Shown: positions 1-9,355, counted from the first letter of the stretch. The stretch is DNA of 35,362 bases from Pseudomonas sp. CAN1 (GCF_030462585.1 NZ_JASMRU010000003.1:16709-52070), one strand, 5' to 3'. Made by a program: numbers and translations. Notes: generated from the sequence alone by a model not told the origin.

Positions 1-21
1 TAATCGCTGATCCGCTCCAGG

Positions 22-47
22 AAAAGGGACCCTTCGGGGTCCCTTTT
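22..47 (+). terminator. Rho-independent terminator of the upstream gene (probably tuf)
   Basis: An 11-bp perfect stem (22-32 with 37-47) closes on a TTCG tetraloop and runs into a T tract to 48. The TAA at positions 1-3 may be the stop codon of the upstream gene. In pseudomonads the gene before rpsJ is normally tufA, so this is inferred to be the end of the str operon. Confidence 0.9.
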
Positions 48-66
48 TCGTTGAGTTGGTTAAATA

Positions 67-95
67 TTGACACCCTTCAGGCTCATCCGTACAAT
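67..95 (+). promoter_or_regulatory. Sigma-70 promoter of the S10 operon
   Basis: TTGACA at 67-72 and TACAAT at 90-95 are separated by 17 bases, close to the sigma-70 consensus. Transcription would start near 102, giving a leader of about 57 nt before rpsJ. The leader contains a 9-bp stem with a 3-nt loop (109-117 with 121-129, one G-U pair). It is much shorter than the multi-hairpin E. coli S10 leader, so L4-type attenuation is not evident. Confidence 0.85.
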
Positions 96-158
96 TGCGC
101 CTCCTTTTAACGGGCGGAGTCCGTCCGTTGGGAATGGCAACTTGGAGTCTGAGGTCAA

Positions 159-470
159 ATGCAAAATCAACAAATCCGTATTCGGTTGAAGGCTTTTGAT
201 CACCGCCTGATCGACCAATCTACCCAGGAAATCGTGGAAACCGCGAAACGTACTGGGGCTCAGGTGCGTGGTCCGATTCCTCTGCCGACCCGCAAGGAAC
301 GTTACACCGTGCTGATTTCCCCGCACGTCAACAAGGACGCTCGTGACCAGTACGAAATTCGTACCCACAAGCGTGTTCTCGACATCGTTCAGCCGACCGA
401 CAAAACTGTCGACGCGCTGATGAAGCTCGACCTTGCTGCTGGCGTCGAAGTACAGATCAGCCTCGGCTAA
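159..470 (+). CDS. rpsJ: 30S ribosomal protein S10
   Basis: Encodes a 103-residue S10, the usual bacterial length, beginning [21 protein letters not shown]10 is a 30S head protein and, as NusE, also takes part in transcription antitermination with NusB (family knowledge). The conserved segments [15 protein letters not shown] and [11 protein letters not shown] are present. It is the first gene of the S10 operon, behind the promoter at 67-95. The sequence GAGGTCAA just before the ATG supplies the ribosome binding site. A 6-bp hairpin (469-483) overlaps the stop codon. Confidence 0.98.
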   Translation: MQNQQIRIRLKAFDHRLIDQSTQEIVETAKRTGAQVRGPIPLPTRKERYTVLISPHVNKDARDQYEIRTHKRVLDIVQPTDKTVDALMKLDLAAGVEVQISLG

Positions 471-552
471 TGCCTTCGGCATTGGTCGTGTAACGCTCTG
501 AAATGGGCGGCCATAGCGGGTGAAAGCCCCGTACACTAAAGAGGTTCTAAAG

Positions 553-1188
553 ATGACAATTGGTGTTGTCGGTCGTAAGTGCGGCATGACCCGCATCTTC
601 ACCGAAGATGGTGTCTCCATTCCGGTCACGGTCATTGAGGTCGAGCCGAATCGCGTCACCCAGTTCAAAAACGAAGAAAGCGATGGCTATCGCGCTGTGC
701 AGGTAACTGCTGGCGAGCGCCGTGCTTCTCGCGTGACCAAGGCGCAAGCCGGTCACTTTGCCAAGGCGAATGTCGCCGCCGGTCGCGGCGTGTGGGAGTT
801 CCGTCTGGGCGAAGAGGAGTTCAAGGCAGGCGATTCCATCTCTGTCGATCTGTTCCAGGCAGGCCAGCTGGTAGACGTTACCGGTGAGTCCAAGGGTAAA
901 GGCTTCGCCGGTACCATCAAGCGCTGGAACTTCCGTGGTCAAGATAACACCCACGGTAACTCCGTTTCCCACCGCGTCCCGGGTTCCATCGGCCAGTGCC
1001 AGACTCCTGGTCGAGTGTTCAAGGGCAAAAAAATGTCGGGCCACATGGGTGCTGAGCGCGTAACCGTTCAATCCCTTGAGGTCGTGCGTGTCGATGCAGA
1101 GCGCAATCTGCTGCTGGTCAAAGGTGCCGTTCCCGGCGCTACCGGTGGTGATGTGCTGGTGCGTCCGGCAGCCAAGGCTCGCGGTTAA
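553..1188 (+). CDS. rplC: 50S ribosomal protein L3
   Basis: A 211-residue L3, one of the early 23S rRNA binding proteins that reaches towards the peptidyl transferase centre. The start [16 protein letters not shown] is chosen over an in-frame ATG at 520 because it matches family N-termini and has GAGGT seven bases upstream. The signature [18 protein letters not shown] near residue 160 includes the region around the glutamine methylated by PrmB in E. coli. It lies 82 bases after rpsJ, the widest gap in the S10 part, and 14 bases before rplD. Confidence 0.98.
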   Translation: MTIGVVGRKCGMTRIFTEDGVSIPVTVIEVEPNRVTQFKNEESDGYRAVQVTAGERRASRVTKAQAGHFAKANVAAGRGVWEFRLGEEEFKAGDSISVDLFQAGQLVDVTGESKGKGFAGTIKRWNFRGQDNTHGNSVSHRVPGSIGQCQTPGRVFKGKKMSGHMGAERVTVQSLEVVRVDAERNLLLVKGAVPGATGGDVLVRPAAKARG

Positions 1189-1202
1189 GAGAGGAAGCTG
1201 AG

Positions 1203-1805
1203 ATGCAACTGAATGTAAATGGCGCTCAGGCGATCGAGGTTTCCGAGCGTACCTTTGGTAGCGAATTCAACGAGACCCTGGTTCACCAGGCAGTCGTGGC
1301 CTACATGGCTGGCGGCCGTCAGGGCACCAAGGCTCAGAAGACTCGTTCCGAAGTCTCCGGTGGTGGCAAGAAGCCGTGGCGTCAGAAGGGCACTGGTCGT
1401 GCTCGTGCTGGCACCATTCGTAGCCCCATCTGGCGTGGCGGCGGCGCGACCTTCGCGGCCAAGCCCCAGGATCACTCCCAGAAGCTCAACAAGAAGATGT
1501 ACCGCGCAGCTCTGCGCTCCATCCTCTCCGAGCTGGTTCGTCTGGACCGTCTGGTTGTCGTTGCCGACTTCGCTGTCGACGCACCGAAGACCAAAGGTCT
1601 GGTCAGCAAGCTGGAAGGCCTGGGCCTGAAAGATGTACTGATCGTCACCGAAGGCGTCGATGAGAACCTGTACCTGGCAGCTCGCAACCTGGCCCACGTC
1701 GATGTACGTGACGTCCAGGCTTCCGATCCGGTCAGCCTCATCGCCTACGACAAGGTGCTGGTCACCGTGTCCGCCGTGAAGAAGTTCGAGGAGCTGCTGG
1801 CATGA
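1203..1805 (+). CDS. rplD: 50S ribosomal protein L4
   Basis: A 200-residue L4 that binds 23S rRNA and lines the exit tunnel through a long loop. The loop is recognisable around residues 40-100 ([20 protein letters not shown], then [19 protein letters not shown]). In E. coli L4 also represses its own operon through the S10 leader; the short leader here gives no direct sign of that. The start ATG follows GAGGAAGCTGAG. The stop overlaps the rplW start by four bases (ATGA), indicating translational coupling. Confidence 0.98.
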   Translation: MQLNVNGAQAIEVSERTFGSEFNETLVHQAVVAYMAGGRQGTKAQKTRSEVSGGGKKPWRQKGTGRARAGTIRSPIWRGGGATFAAKPQDHSQKLNKKMYRAALRSILSELVRLDRLVVVADFAVDAPKTKGLVSKLEGLGLKDVLIVTEGVDENLYLAARNLAHVDVRDVQASDPVSLIAYDKVLVTVSAVKKFEELLA

Positions 1806-2101
1806 ACCAGGAACGCGTATTCAAAGTGCTGCTGGGCCCGCATATCTCCGAGAAGGCCACTGGCCTGGCGGACGGCAACAGCCAATTCGTTTTCAAGGTT
1901 GCCACTGATGCAACCAAGCTGGAAATCAAGAAGGCCGTAGAAAGCCTGTTCGGCGTGAAAGTACGTCGCGTCACCACCCTGAACGTTCAGGGCAAGACCA
2001 AGCGTACCGTTCGCGGCCTGGGCAAGCGTAACGACTGGAAAAAAGCGTACATCGCTCTCCAGCCGGGCCAGGATCTCGATTTCGCAGCTGGCGCTGAGTA
2101 A
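1802..2101 (+). CDS. rplW: 50S ribosomal protein L23
   Basis: A 99-residue L23 located at the polypeptide exit, where signal recognition particle and trigger factor dock (family knowledge). The N-terminal [15 protein letters not shown] motif and the [17 protein letters not shown] segment are typical. The gene starts inside the rplD stop codon (4-base overlap) and is followed 11 bases later by rplB. Confidence 0.98.
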   Translation: MNQERVFKVLLGPHISEKATGLADGNSQFVFKVATDATKLEIKKAVESLFGVKVRRVTTLNVQGKTKRTVRGLGKRNDWKKAYIALQPGQDLDFAAGAE

Positions 2102-2112
2102 AGGGGTGCATC

Positions 2113-2934
2113 ATGGCAATCGTTAAATGCAAACCGACTTCCGCTGGTCGTCGTTTCGTCGTCAAGGTAGTGAACCAGGACCTGCACAAAGGTGCTCCGT
2201 TCGCTCCCCTGCTCGAGAAGAAGTCCAAGTCGGGCGGCCGTAACAACAACGGTCGCATCACCACCCGCCACATCGGTGGTGGTCACAAGCAGCACTATCG
2301 TCTGGTCGACTTCCGTCGCAACAAGGATGGCATTCCTGCCATCGTTGAACGCGTCGAATACGATCCGAACCGTACTGCTCACATCGCTCTGCTGAAATAC
2401 GCGGACGGCGAGCGTCGTTACATCATCGCCCCCAAAGGCGTGGTGGCTGGCGATCAACTGATCTCCGGTATCGGCGCTCCGATCAAGGCCGGCAACAACA
2501 TGCCGCTGCGCAACATTCCGGTTGGTAGCACCATCCACGGTATCGAACTGAAGCCTGGCAAAGGCGCTCAGATCGCTCGCTCCGCTGGCGCTTCGGCTCA
2601 GCTGGTTGCCCGTGAAGGTGCCTACGTAACCGTACGTCTGCGTTCCGGTGAGATGCGCAAAGTCCTGGCTGACTGCCGTGCGACCCTGGGTGAAGTCTCG
2701 AACTCCGAGCACAGCCTGCGTTCGCTGGGTAAAGCCGGTGCCAAACGCTGGCGTGGCGTTCGCCCGACCGTTCGTGGTGTTGCCATGAACCCGGTCGACC
2801 ACCCGCACGGTGGTGGTGAAGGTCGTACCTCTGCTGGTCGTCATCCGGTGTCGCCGTGGGGTCTTCAGACCAAGGGTAAGAAGACTCGCGCGAACAAGCG
2901 TACCGACAACATGATCGTCCGTCGCCGCAAGTAA
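2113..2934 (+). CDS. rplB: 50S ribosomal protein L2
   Basis: A 273-residue L2, the most conserved 50S protein, needed for subunit association and the peptidyl transferase centre. The C-terminal signature [19 protein letters not shown] near residues 224-242 contains the conserved functional histidine. The N-terminus [19 protein letters not shown] is standard for proteobacteria. The start ATG is preceded by AAGGGGTGCATC. The gene is uninterrupted and of normal length. Confidence 0.98.
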   Translation: MAIVKCKPTSAGRRFVVKVVNQDLHKGAPFAPLLEKKSKSGGRNNNGRITTRHIGGGHKQHYRLVDFRRNKDGIPAIVERVEYDPNRTAHIALLKYADGERRYIIAPKGVVAGDQLISGIGAPIKAGNNMPLRNIPVGSTIHGIELKPGKGAQIARSAGASAQLVAREGAYVTVRLRSGEMRKVLADCRATLGEVSNSEHSLRSLGKAGAKRWRGVRPTVRGVAMNPVDHPHGGGEGRTSAGRHPVSPWGLQTKGKKTRANKRTDNMIVRRRK

Positions 2935-2950
2935 ATAGAGGGATACGACA

Positions 2951-3226
2951 GTGCCACGTTCTCTGAAAAAAGGTCCTTTTATCGATCTTCACCTGCTGAA
3001 GAAGATCGAAGTGGCGGTGGAAAAGAACGACCGCAAGCCGATCAAGACCTGGTCGCGCCGTTCTATGATCATGCCGCACATGGTTGGTCTGACCATCGCT
3101 GTCCACAACGGCCGTCAACACGTGCCCGTTCTGGTCAACGAAGATATGGTCGGTCACAAACTCGGCGAGTTCGCTGCTACCCGCACTTATCGTGGGCACG
3201 CTGCGGACAAGAAAGCCAAGCGTTAA
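2951..3226 (+). CDS. rpsS: 30S ribosomal protein S19
   Basis: A 91-residue S19 that forms a complex with S13 in the 30S head. It starts with GTG, since the conserved N-terminus [17 protein letters not shown] begins directly after that codon and AGAGGGATACGACA provides the ribosome binding site. The signature [15 protein letters not shown] and the C-terminal [19 protein letters not shown] are complete. It sits 16 bases after rplB and 12 before rplV. Confidence 0.97.
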   Translation: MPRSLKKGPFIDLHLLKKIEVAVEKNDRKPIKTWSRRSMIMPHMVGLTIAVHNGRQHVPVLVNEDMVGHKLGEFAATRTYRGHAADKKAKR

Positions 3227-3238
3227 GGGGTAAGGAAG

Positions 3239-3571
3239 ATGGAAGTAGCCGCTAAGCTCTCGGGCGCTCGTATCTCCGCCCAGAAAGCCCGCTTGGTCGC
3301 CGACCAGATCCGCGGGAAGAAGGTGGGCGACGCGCTCAACCTCCTGGCTTTCAGCAACAAGAAAGCCGCCGAGATCATGAAGAAAGTGCTGGAGTCGGCC
3401 GTTGCCAACGCCGAGCACAACGAAGGCGCCGATGTAGACGATCTCAAAGTCTCCACCGTCTTCGTCAACGAAGGTCGTTCGCTCAAGCGCATCATGCCGC
3501 GTGCCAAAGGCCGTGCTGATCGCATCGTCAAGCGGTCTTGCCATATCACTGTCAAGGTTGCGGACAAGTAA
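3239..3571 (+). CDS. rplV: 50S ribosomal protein L22
   Basis: A 110-residue L22 that helps shape the nascent peptide tunnel and is a site of macrolide resistance mutations in other bacteria. The characteristic [20 protein letters not shown] start and the tunnel hairpin [18 protein letters not shown] (about residues 80-97) are present and look wild type. Ribosome binding site AAGGGGTAAGGAAG. It is followed 13 bases later by rpsC. Confidence 0.98.
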   Translation: MEVAAKLSGARISAQKARLVADQIRGKKVGDALNLLAFSNKKAAEIMKKVLESAVANAEHNEGADVDDLKVSTVFVNEGRSLKRIMPRAKGRADRIVKRSCHITVKVADK

Positions 3572-3584
3572 CGGAGTCGATCAG

Positions 3585-4271
3585 ATGGGTCAGAAAGTAC
3601 ATCCCAATGGCATCCGCCTGGGTATCGTCAAGGAGCACACCTCCGTTTGGTACGCAGATAAGCGCACTTACGCCGATTATCTGTTTGCCGACCTGAAGGT
3701 ACGTGAGTATCTCCAAGACAAACTAAAAAGCGCGTCCGTCAGCCGTATCGACATCCATCGTCCGGCTCAGACTGCACGTATCACCATCCACACCGCTCGT
3801 CCCGGCATCGTGATCGGCAAGAAAGGTGAAGATGTTGAGAAACTGCGTCAGGACCTGACCAAGCAAATGGGTGTGCCGGTGCACATCAACATCGAAGAGA
3901 TCCGCAAGCCGGAGCTCGACGGTATGCTGGTTGCGCAGAGCGTAGCTCAGCAGCTGGAGCGTCGCGTTATGTTCCGTCGCGCCATGAAGCGCGCTGTACA
4001 GAACGCCATGCGCATTGGTGCCAAAGGCATCAAGATCCAGGTAAGCGGTCGTCTGGGCGGCGCTGAAATCGCTCGTACCGAATGGTATCGCGAAGGTCGT
4101 GTGCCCCTGCACACCCTGCGTGCCGACATCGACTATGCAACCTACGAAGCGCACACCACCTACGGTGTGATCGGTGTGAAGGTTTGGATCTTCAAAGGCG
4201 AGGTCATTGGTGGCCGCCAGGAAGAGCTGAAGCCTGTAGCGCCCGCTCCTCGTAAAAAAGCTGCTAAGTAA
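3585..4271 (+). CDS. rpsC: 30S ribosomal protein S3
   Basis: A 228-residue S3 at the mRNA entry channel. The start [15 protein letters not shown] is the family N-terminus and has GGAG eight bases upstream. A longer in-frame reading from 3501 would overlap rplV by 71 bases and is rejected. The KH-type RNA-binding segment [17 protein letters not shown] lies near residues 65-81. The tail is basic ([10 protein letters not shown]). Confidence 0.98.
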   Translation: MGQKVHPNGIRLGIVKEHTSVWYADKRTYADYLFADLKVREYLQDKLKSASVSRIDIHRPAQTARITIHTARPGIVIGKKGEDVEKLRQDLTKQMGVPVHINIEEIRKPELDGMLVAQSVAQQLERRVMFRRAMKRAVQNAMRIGAKGIKIQVSGRLGGAEIARTEWYREGRVPLHTLRADIDYATYEAHTTYGVIGVKVWIFKGEVIGGRQEELKPVAPAPRKKAAK

Positions 4272-4282
4272 GGAGTACGCAA

Positions 4283-4696
4283 ATGCTGCAACCTAAGCGT
4301 ACGAAGTTCCGCAAGCAAATGACCGGTCACAACCGTGGCCTGGCTCATCGCGGTTCCAAAGTCAGCTTCGGCGAGTTCGCCCTCAAGGCAACCAGCCGCG
4401 GCCGTCTCACCGCGCGTCAGATCGAGTCCGCACGTCGTGCGCTGACCCGTCACGTTAAGCGTGGCGGCAAGATCTGGATTCGCGTATTCCCCGACAAGCC
4501 TGTTACCAAGAAGCCCCTGGAAGTACGTATGGGTAAAGGTAAGGGCGGCGTCGAGTACTGGGTAGCCCAGATTCAACCGGGCAAGGTCCTGTACGAGATC
4601 GAGGGTGTATCCGAAGAGCTGGCGCGTGAGGCATTCGCCCTGGCTGCTGCAAAGCTGCCGCTCGCCACCTCCTTTGTTAAGCGGACGGTGATGTGA
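4283..4696 (+). CDS. rplP: 50S ribosomal protein L16
   Basis: A 137-residue L16 that contacts A-site tRNA and 5S rRNA. The N-terminus [19 protein letters not shown] and the signature [15 protein letters not shown] (about residues 76-90) are complete. The stop codon shares one base with the rpmC ATG (TGATG), so translation of the two is probably coupled. Ribosome binding site AAGGAGTACGCAA. Confidence 0.98.
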
Positions 4697-4887
4697 TGAA
4701 AGCGAATGAACTTCGTGAAAAATCCGTTGAGCAGCTGAACGAGCAACTGCTCGGCCTGCTGCGCGACCAGTTCAATCTGCGCATGCAGAAAGCAACTGGC
4801 CAGTTGGGGCAGTCTCACCTGCTCTCGCAGGTTAAGCGCGACATCGCTCGCGTGAAAACTGTGCTCAACCAGCAAGCAGGTAAGTAA
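4696..4887 (+). CDS. rpmC: 50S ribosomal protein L29
   Basis: A 63-residue L29 near the tunnel exit next to L23. The ATG at 4696 is preferred to the GTG codon just before it (4693) because [19 protein letters not shown] is the family N-terminus and the ATG forms a TGATG junction with the rplP stop. The helical two-strand pattern with [13 protein letters not shown] is typical. rpsQ starts 2 bases later. Confidence 0.96.
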
Positions 4888-4889
4888 TC

Positions 4890-5156
4890 ATGGCTGAAGC
4901 TCAGAAAACCGTCCGTACGCTGACTGGCCGCGTCGTCAGCGACAAGATGGACAAGACCGTCACCGTTCTGATCGAGCGCCGCGTAAAGCACCCGATCTAC
5001 GGCAAATACGTGAAGCGTTCGACCAAGCTGCACGCCCACGACGAAACCAATCAGTGCCGCATTGGTGACCTGGTCACCATTCGCGAGACCCGTCCTCTGG
5101 CCAAGACCAAGGCCTGGACTCTGGTTGATATCGTCGAGCGCGCGGTTGAAGTCTAA
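4890..5156 (+). CDS. rpsQ: 30S ribosomal protein S17
   Basis: An 88-residue S17, an OB-fold 16S rRNA binder needed early in 30S assembly. The signatures [20 protein letters not shown] and [18 protein letters not shown] are clear. This is the last gene of the classical S10 operon. Only 16 bases separate it from rplN, with no terminator or promoter visible, so S10 and spc genes appear to be one transcription unit here. Confidence 0.98.
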   Translation: MAEAQKTVRTLTGRVVSDKMDKTVTVLIERRVKHPIYGKYVKRSTKLHAHDETNQCRIGDLVTIRETRPLAKTKAWTLVDIVERAVEV

Positions 5157-5172
5157 GGATCGGAGATAGAAG

Positions 5173-5541
5173 ATGATTCAGACTCAATCCATGCTCGAAG
5201 TCGCTGATAACAGCGGCGCGCGTCGCGTAATGTGCATCAAGGTGCTCGGCGGTTCCCACCGCCGCTACGCCGGCATTGGCGACATCATCAAGGTCACCGT
5301 CAAGGAAGCAATTCCGCGTGGCAAGGTGAAGAAGGGCCAGGTAATGACTGCCGTGGTCGTTCGCACCAAGCACGGCGTACGTCGTACCGACGGTTCCATC
5401 ATTCGCTTCGACGGCAACGCCGCCGTCCTGCTGAACAACAAGCAGGAGCCGATCGGCACCCGTATCTTCGGGCCCGTGACTCGTGAACTTCGTACTGAGA
5501 AGTTCATGAAGATCGTCTCCCTTGCCCCAGAAGTGCTGTAA
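5173..5541 (+). CDS. rplN: 50S ribosomal protein L14
   Basis: A 122-residue L14 at the subunit interface, partner of L19 and the target of the silencing factor RsfS (family knowledge). [20 protein letters not shown] and the signature segment [20 protein letters not shown] are present. First gene of the spc group. Its ribosome binding site CGGAG lies in the short gap after rpsQ. Confidence 0.98.
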   Translation: MIQTQSMLEVADNSGARRVMCIKVLGGSHRRYAGIGDIIKVTVKEAIPRGKVKKGQVMTAVVVRTKHGVRRTDGSIIRFDGNAAVLLNNKQEPIGTRIFGPVTRELRTEKFMKIVSLAPEVL

Positions 5542-5553
5542 GGAGTAGCCGTC

Positions 5554-5868
5554 ATGCAAAAAATTCGTCGTGACGACGAAGTCATCGTCATTGCCGGCAA
5601 GGACAAGGGCAAGCGTGGCAAAGTGATCAAGGTTCTGGCTGATGACCGTCTGGTCGTTGGTGGTGTGAACCTGGTCAAGCGCCACACCAAGCCCAACCCC
5701 ATGCTCAACCAGCAAGGCGGGATCGTCGAGAAGGAGGCGCCTCTGCACGTCTCCAACGTCGCCATCTTCAACGCTGAAACCAACAAGGCTGACCGCGTTG
5801 GTTTCAAAGTCGAAGACGGCAAGAAGATTCGTGTCTTCAAGTCGACCCAGAAACCGGTTCAGGCTTGA
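5554..5868 (+). CDS. rplX: 50S ribosomal protein L24
   Basis: A 104-residue L24, an assembly-initiating 23S rRNA binder with a KOW motif ([20 protein letters not shown], about residues 7-26). Starts MQKIRRDD after AAGGAGTAGCCGTC. The gap to rplE is 19 bases. In E. coli the S8 feedback site lies near this junction; I did not identify an equivalent helix here. Confidence 0.97.
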   Translation: MQKIRRDDEVIVIAGKDKGKRGKVIKVLADDRLVVGGVNLVKRHTKPNPMLNQQGGIVEKEAPLHVSNVAIFNAETNKADRVGFKVEDGKKIRVFKSTQKPVQA

Positions 5869-5887
5869 GGGAGCTAGGTAGATCACC

Positions 5888-6427
5888 ATGGCACGATTGA
5901 AAGAAATTTATCGGAAGGAAATCGCTCCCAAGCTGAAGCAAGAGCTTCAGCTGGCGAACGTGATGGAAGTTCCGCGCGTTACCAAAATCACCCTGAACAT
6001 GGGTCTTGGCGAAGCTGTCGGCGACAAGAAAGTCATCGAGAGCGCCGTAGCTGATCTGGAAAAGATCGCGGGTCAGAAGCCGGTTGTGACTTACGCTCGT
6101 AAGTCCATCGCTGGTTTCAAGATTCGTGAAGGCTGGCCGATCGGCGTGAAAGTCACCCTGCGTGGCGATCGCATGTACGAGTTCCTGGACCGTCTGCTGT
6201 CGATCTCTCTGCCGCGCGTTCGTGACTTCCGCGGTCTGAACGCCAAGTCCTTCGACGGCCGTGGCAACTACAGCATGGGCGTCAAAGAGCAGATCATCTT
6301 CCCGGAAATCGATTACGACAAGATCGATGCCCTCCGCGGTATGGATATCACTCTGACCACCACCGCGCGTTCGGATGATGAGGGTCGTGCACTGCTGCGC
6401 GCCTTCAAATTCCCGTTCCGCAACTGA
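5888..6427 (+). CDS. rplE: 50S ribosomal protein L5
   Basis: A 179-residue L5 that binds 5S rRNA in the central protuberance. [20 protein letters not shown] and the block [17 protein letters not shown] (about residues 32-48) are characteristic, and the C-terminus [11 protein letters not shown] is complete. The start ATG follows GAGGGAGCTAGGTAGATCACC. rpsN follows after 13 bases. Confidence 0.98.
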   Translation: MARLKEIYRKEIAPKLKQELQLANVMEVPRVTKITLNMGLGEAVGDKKVIESAVADLEKIAGQKPVVTYARKSIAGFKIREGWPIGVKVTLRGDRMYEFLDRLLSISLPRVRDFRGLNAKSFDGRGNYSMGVKEQIIFPEIDYDKIDALRGMDITLTTTARSDDEGRALLRAFKFPFRN

Positions 6428-6440
6428 TTGGAGTAGGACC

Positions 6441-6746
6441 ATGGCTAAAGAGAGCATGAAGAACCGTGAGCTGAAGCGTCAGCAAACGGTAGCCAAGTAC
6501 GCCAAAAAGCGTGCCGAGCTGAAAGCGATCATCGCTAATCCGAGCACTTCCGCAGAAGACCGTTGGAATGCCCAGGTCGCCCTTCAGAAGCAACCGCGTG
6601 ACGCGAGCGCCAGCCGCCTGCGTAACCGTTGCCGCCTGACCGGTCGTCCGCACGGTTACTACCGCAAGTTCGGCCTGAGCCGTAACAAGCTGCGTGAAGC
6701 AGCAATGCGCGGTGACGTACCGGGCCTGGTGAAAGCCAGCTGGTAA
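6441..6746 (+). CDS. rpsN: 30S ribosomal protein S14, zinc-free long form
   Basis: A 101-residue S14 of the long type. It lacks the CxxC pair of the short zinc form, keeping only a single cysteine in [20 protein letters not shown] near residue 64. S14 is a late-assembling protein of the 30S head. The start [14 protein letters not shown] is chosen over a longer in-frame reading from 6375 that overlaps rplE; GGAGTAGGACC precedes it. The 189-base gap that follows is exceptional within this operon. Confidence 0.98.
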   Translation: MAKESMKNRELKRQQTVAKYAKKRAELKAIIANPSTSAEDRWNAQVALQKQPRDASASRLRNRCRLTGRPHGYYRKFGLSRNKLREAAMRGDVPGLVKASW

Positions 6747-6791
6747 GTGCTAGACGGGGTCGGCAACGACTCCGTTGATCGCTTTGCGAAG

Positions 6792-6822
6792 CAAGCCCCC
6801 ATGTGGGGCTTGATTCGTTTTT
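6792..6822 (+). terminator. Terminator-like hairpin in the rpsN-rpsH gap (first)
   Basis: An 8-bp perfect stem (6792-6799 with 6805-6812) with a 5-base loop is followed by ATTCGTTTTT. It lies inside the spc operon, so it is likely a partial terminator or an mRNA 3'-end protecting structure rather than a complete stop. Function is inferred. Confidence 0.6.
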
Positions 6823-6838
6823 AAGCGATCTCTAGAAT

Positions 6839-6864
6839 ACCCGGCTCCCCCGAGTCCGGGTTTT
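6839..6864 (+). terminator. Terminator-like hairpin in the rpsN-rpsH gap (second)
   Basis: ACCCGG (6839-6844) pairs with CCGGGT (6856-6861). The pairing continues inward as CTC/GAG around a CCCC loop with one bulged T, and TTTT follows. It is the second stem-loop within 50 bases, between rpsN and rpsH. No good sigma-70 promoter is visible between it and rpsH, so rpsH and later genes probably depend on readthrough. Confidence 0.55.
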
Positions 6865-6935
6865 AGTTCGTCCGGCGTTTTGAGGGCGAGTTGTGAAGTT
6901 GAAGGCTTATCTTTTGTATCAGGAGCATTAAGCCC

Positions 6936-7328
6936 ATGAGTATGCAGGACCCGTTAGCAGACATGCTAACTCGCATCCGTAATGCCCAGATGGCTGAGAA
7001 GACCGTCGTGAGCATGCCGTCTTCCAAGCTGAAAGCGGCAGTCGCCAAAGTCCTCAAGGACGAAGGCTACATTGCGGATTTCCAAGTCACCGCCGAGGCC
7101 AAGCCTCTGCTGTCGATCGAGCTGAAGTACTTCGAAGGCAAGCCTGTCATCGAGGAAGTGAAGCGAATCAGCCGTCCTGGCCTGCGCCAGTACAAATCCG
7201 TAGACCAGCTGCCGAAAGTTCGTGGCGGCCTGGGCGTTTCGATCGTCTCCACCAACAAAGGTGTGATGACTGACCGTGCTGCCCGTGCCGCTGGCGTCGG
7301 TGGCGAAGTGCTCTGCACTGTGTTCTAA
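6936..7328 (+). CDS. rpsH: 30S ribosomal protein S8
   Basis: A 130-residue S8, a primary 16S rRNA binder, which in E. coli is also the autogenous repressor of the spc operon. [18 protein letters not shown] and the C-terminal signature [18 protein letters not shown] are present. Ribosome binding site AGGAGCATTAAGCCC. The gene is unusually separated from rpsN by 189 bases containing two stem-loops, which could set its level relative to the genes before it. Confidence 0.98.
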   Translation: MSMQDPLADMLTRIRNAQMAEKTVVSMPSSKLKAAVAKVLKDEGYIADFQVTAEAKPLLSIELKYFEGKPVIEEVKRISRPGLRQYKSVDQLPKVRGGLGVSIVSTNKGVMTDRAARAAGVGGEVLCTVF

Positions 7329-7339
7329 GGGGAATCAGC

Positions 7340-7873
7340 ATGTCTCGCGTTGCTAAGAACCCCGTCATTCTGCCCGCTGGCGTTGAAATCAAGCTGGCTG
7401 GTCAGGAACTTTCGATCAAGGGTGCCAAAGGCGCTCTCGAGCTGAAAGTACATCCGTCCGTCGAAGTCATTCAGGACAACGGTGAGCTGCGTTTCGCTGC
7501 GCGTAACGGCGACCAGCAGACCCGTGCCATGGCCGGTACTACCCGTGCTCTGGTCAACAACATGGTAATCGGCGTCAGCCAGGGCTTCGAGCGCAAGCTC
7601 CAGCTGGTTGGTGTTGGTTACAAGGCGCAGGCCAAAGGCCAAGTGCTGTCCCTGGCTCTCGGCTTCTCCCACCCGGTTGATTACGAACTGCCTGCCGGCA
7701 TCGTCGCGGAAACCCCCAGCCAGACCGACATCCTGATCAAGGGTATCGACAAGCAGCTGGTCGGCCAGGTTGCCGCGGAAATCCGCGACTTCCGTCCGCC
7801 GGAGCCGTACAAAGGCAAGGGCGTGCGTTACGCCGACGAAGTCGTCCTTCGTAAAGAAGCCAAGAAGAAGTAG
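7340..7873 (+). CDS. rplF: 50S ribosomal protein L6
   Basis: A 177-residue L6 near the factor-binding site of the 50S subunit. [19 protein letters not shown] and the signature [16 protein letters not shown] (about residues 154-169) are typical. Ribosome binding site AAGGGGAATCAGC. Eleven bases after rpsH and ten before rplR. Confidence 0.98.
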   Translation: MSRVAKNPVILPAGVEIKLAGQELSIKGAKGALELKVHPSVEVIQDNGELRFAARNGDQQTRAMAGTTRALVNNMVIGVSQGFERKLQLVGVGYKAQAKGQVLSLALGFSHPVDYELPAGIVAETPSQTDILIKGIDKQLVGQVAAEIRDFRPPEPYKGKGVRYADEVVLRKEAKKK

Positions 7874-7883
7874 GGCATAGCAA

Positions 7884-8234
7884 ATGAGCGTCAAGAAAGA
7901 AACCCGTCTGCGCCGCGCTCGCAAGGCTCGCCTGAAGATGCGCGAACTGGAAGCCGTACGCCTCTGCGTGTACCGCTCCTCCCAGCACATCTACGCCCAG
8001 GTCATTGCAGCCGACGGCGGCAAGGTCCTGGCCAGCGCCTCGACCCTGGACAAAGAACTGCGCGAAGCTGCCACCGGCAACGTCGACGCAGCCAAGAAAG
8101 TTGGTCAACTGGTCGCGGAACGCGCCAAGGCTGCCGGCGTCACTCAGGTGGCGTTCGACCGTTCTGGCTTCAAGTACCACGGTCGTATCAAGGCCCTGGC
8201 TGATGCCGCTCGTGAAGGCGGTCTGGAGTTCTAA
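7884..8234 (+). CDS. rplR: 50S ribosomal protein L18
   Basis: A 116-residue L18, one of the three 5S rRNA binding proteins with L5 and L25. The basic N-terminus [20 protein letters not shown], the segment [15 protein letters not shown], and the C-terminal [20 protein letters not shown] are characteristic. rpsE starts 3 bases after its stop. The ribosome binding site AGGGCATAGCAA is modest. Confidence 0.98.
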   Translation: MSVKKETRLRRARKARLKMRELEAVRLCVYRSSQHIYAQVIAADGGKVLASASTLDKELREAATGNVDAAKKVGQLVAERAKAAGVTQVAFDRSGFKYHGRIKALADAAREGGLEF

Positions 8235-8237
8235 GTT

Positions 8238-8738
8238 ATGGCAAACAACGATCAAAAGCGCGACGAAGGCTACATCGAGAAGCTGGTTCAAGTGAACCGC
8301 GTCGCCAAAACCGTAAAAGGTGGCCGTATCTTCGCCTTCACCGCGCTGACCGTGGTTGGCGATGGCAAGGGCCGTGTTGGCTTCGGTCGTGGCAAGGCGC
8401 GGGAAGTGCCTGCCGCTATCCAGAAGGCAATGGAAGCTGCTCGCCGCAACATGATCCAGGTTGATCTGAACGGCACTACCCTGCAGTACCCGACCAAGTC
8501 CGCCCATGGCGCCTCCAAGGTGTACATGCAGCCGGCTTCCGAAGGTACCGGCATCATCGCCGGCGGCGCCATGCGCGCTGTCCTGGAAGTTGCTGGTGTG
8601 CAGAACGTTCTGGCGAAGTGCTACGGCTCCACCAATCCGGTGAACGTGGTCTACGCAACCTTCAAGGGCCTGAAGAACATGCAGTCCCCTGAGTCGGTAG
8701 CGGCCAAGCGTGGCAAGAGCGTCGAGGAGATTCTCTAA
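8238..8738 (+). CDS. rpsE: 30S ribosomal protein S5
   Basis: A 166-residue S5, involved in decoding accuracy and mRNA helicase activity at the entry channel. The double-stranded RNA binding-like segment [20 protein letters not shown] (about residues 16-35) holds the loop where spectinomycin resistance mutations arise in other bacteria, and it looks wild type. [18 protein letters not shown] and the C-terminal [12 protein letters not shown] are typical. Only 2 bases separate it from rpmD. Confidence 0.98.
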   Translation: MANNDQKRDEGYIEKLVQVNRVAKTVKGGRIFAFTALTVVGDGKGRVGFGRGKAREVPAAIQKAMEAARRNMIQVDLNGTTLQYPTKSAHGASKVYMQPASEGTGIIAGGAMRAVLEVAGVQNVLAKCYGSTNPVNVVYATFKGLKNMQSPESVAAKRGKSVEEIL

Positions 8739-8740
8739 CC

Positions 8741-8917
8741 ATGGCAACTGTCAAAGTTACCCTGATCAAGAGCCTGAACGGCCGTCTGGCCAATCACAAG
8801 GCTTGCGTCAAAGGCCTCGGCCTGCGTCGCATTAATCACACCGTCGAAGTTCAGGACACTCCTGAAAACCGCGGCATGATTAACAAGGCCTACTACCTGC
8901 TGCGTGTGGAGGGTTAA
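8741..8917 (+). CDS. rpmD: 50S ribosomal protein L30
   Basis: A 58-residue L30, the normal length for the short bacterial form. The translation begins [20 protein letters not shown] and ends YYLLRVEG, with the [19 protein letters not shown] segment in the middle. It has ATG at 8741 and TAA at 8915-8917, between rpsE and rplO as in other gammaproteobacteria. The gaps on either side are 2 and 3 bases, so it is read by coupled translation. Confidence 0.97.
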   Translation: MATVKVTLIKSLNGRLANHKACVKGLGLRRINHTVEVQDTPENRGMINKAYYLLRVEG

Positions 8918-8920
8918 TCC

Positions 8921-9355
8921 ATGCAACTGAACGATCTGCGTTCCGCGCCGGGTGCCCGTCGCGAAAAGCACCGTCCGGGCCGTGGCATCGGTAGCGGTCT
9001 GGGCAAGACTGGTGGCCGTGGTCACAAAGGTCAAACCTCCCGCTCCGGTGGCTCCATCGCTCCGGGCTTCGAGGGTGGTCAGCAACCGCTGCACCGTCGT
9101 CTGCCGAAGTTCGGCTTCAACTCGCTGAAAGCCATGGATCGCGCAGAAGTGCGCACTTCCGAACTGGCCAAGGTCGAGGGTGATGTCGTAACCGTGCAGT
9201 CCCTGAAGGATGCCAACGTGATTAACCAGAACGTACAGCGTGTGAAAGTCATGCTGTCGGGCGACGTTACTCGCGCAGTCACCCTGAAAGGCATCGGCGC
9301 CACCAAGGGCGCTCGTGCGGCTATCGAAGCAGCTGGCGGCAAAATCGAGGACTAA
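8921..9355 (+). CDS. rplO: 50S ribosomal protein L15
   Basis: A 144-residue L15, a late assembly protein of the 50S subunit. [20 protein letters not shown] and the glycine- and arginine-rich block [20 protein letters not shown] (about residues 24-43) are typical. Ribosome binding site GGAGGGTTAATCC. Its TAA is immediately followed by the ATG of secY with no spacer, so secY translation is probably coupled to it. Confidence 0.98.
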   Translation: MQLNDLRSAPGARREKHRPGRGIGSGLGKTGGRGHKGQTSRSGGSIAPGFEGGQQPLHRRLPKFGFNSLKAMDRAEVRTSELAKVEGDVVTVQSLKDANVINQNVQRVKVMLSGDVTRAVTLKGIGATKGARAAIEAAGGKIED

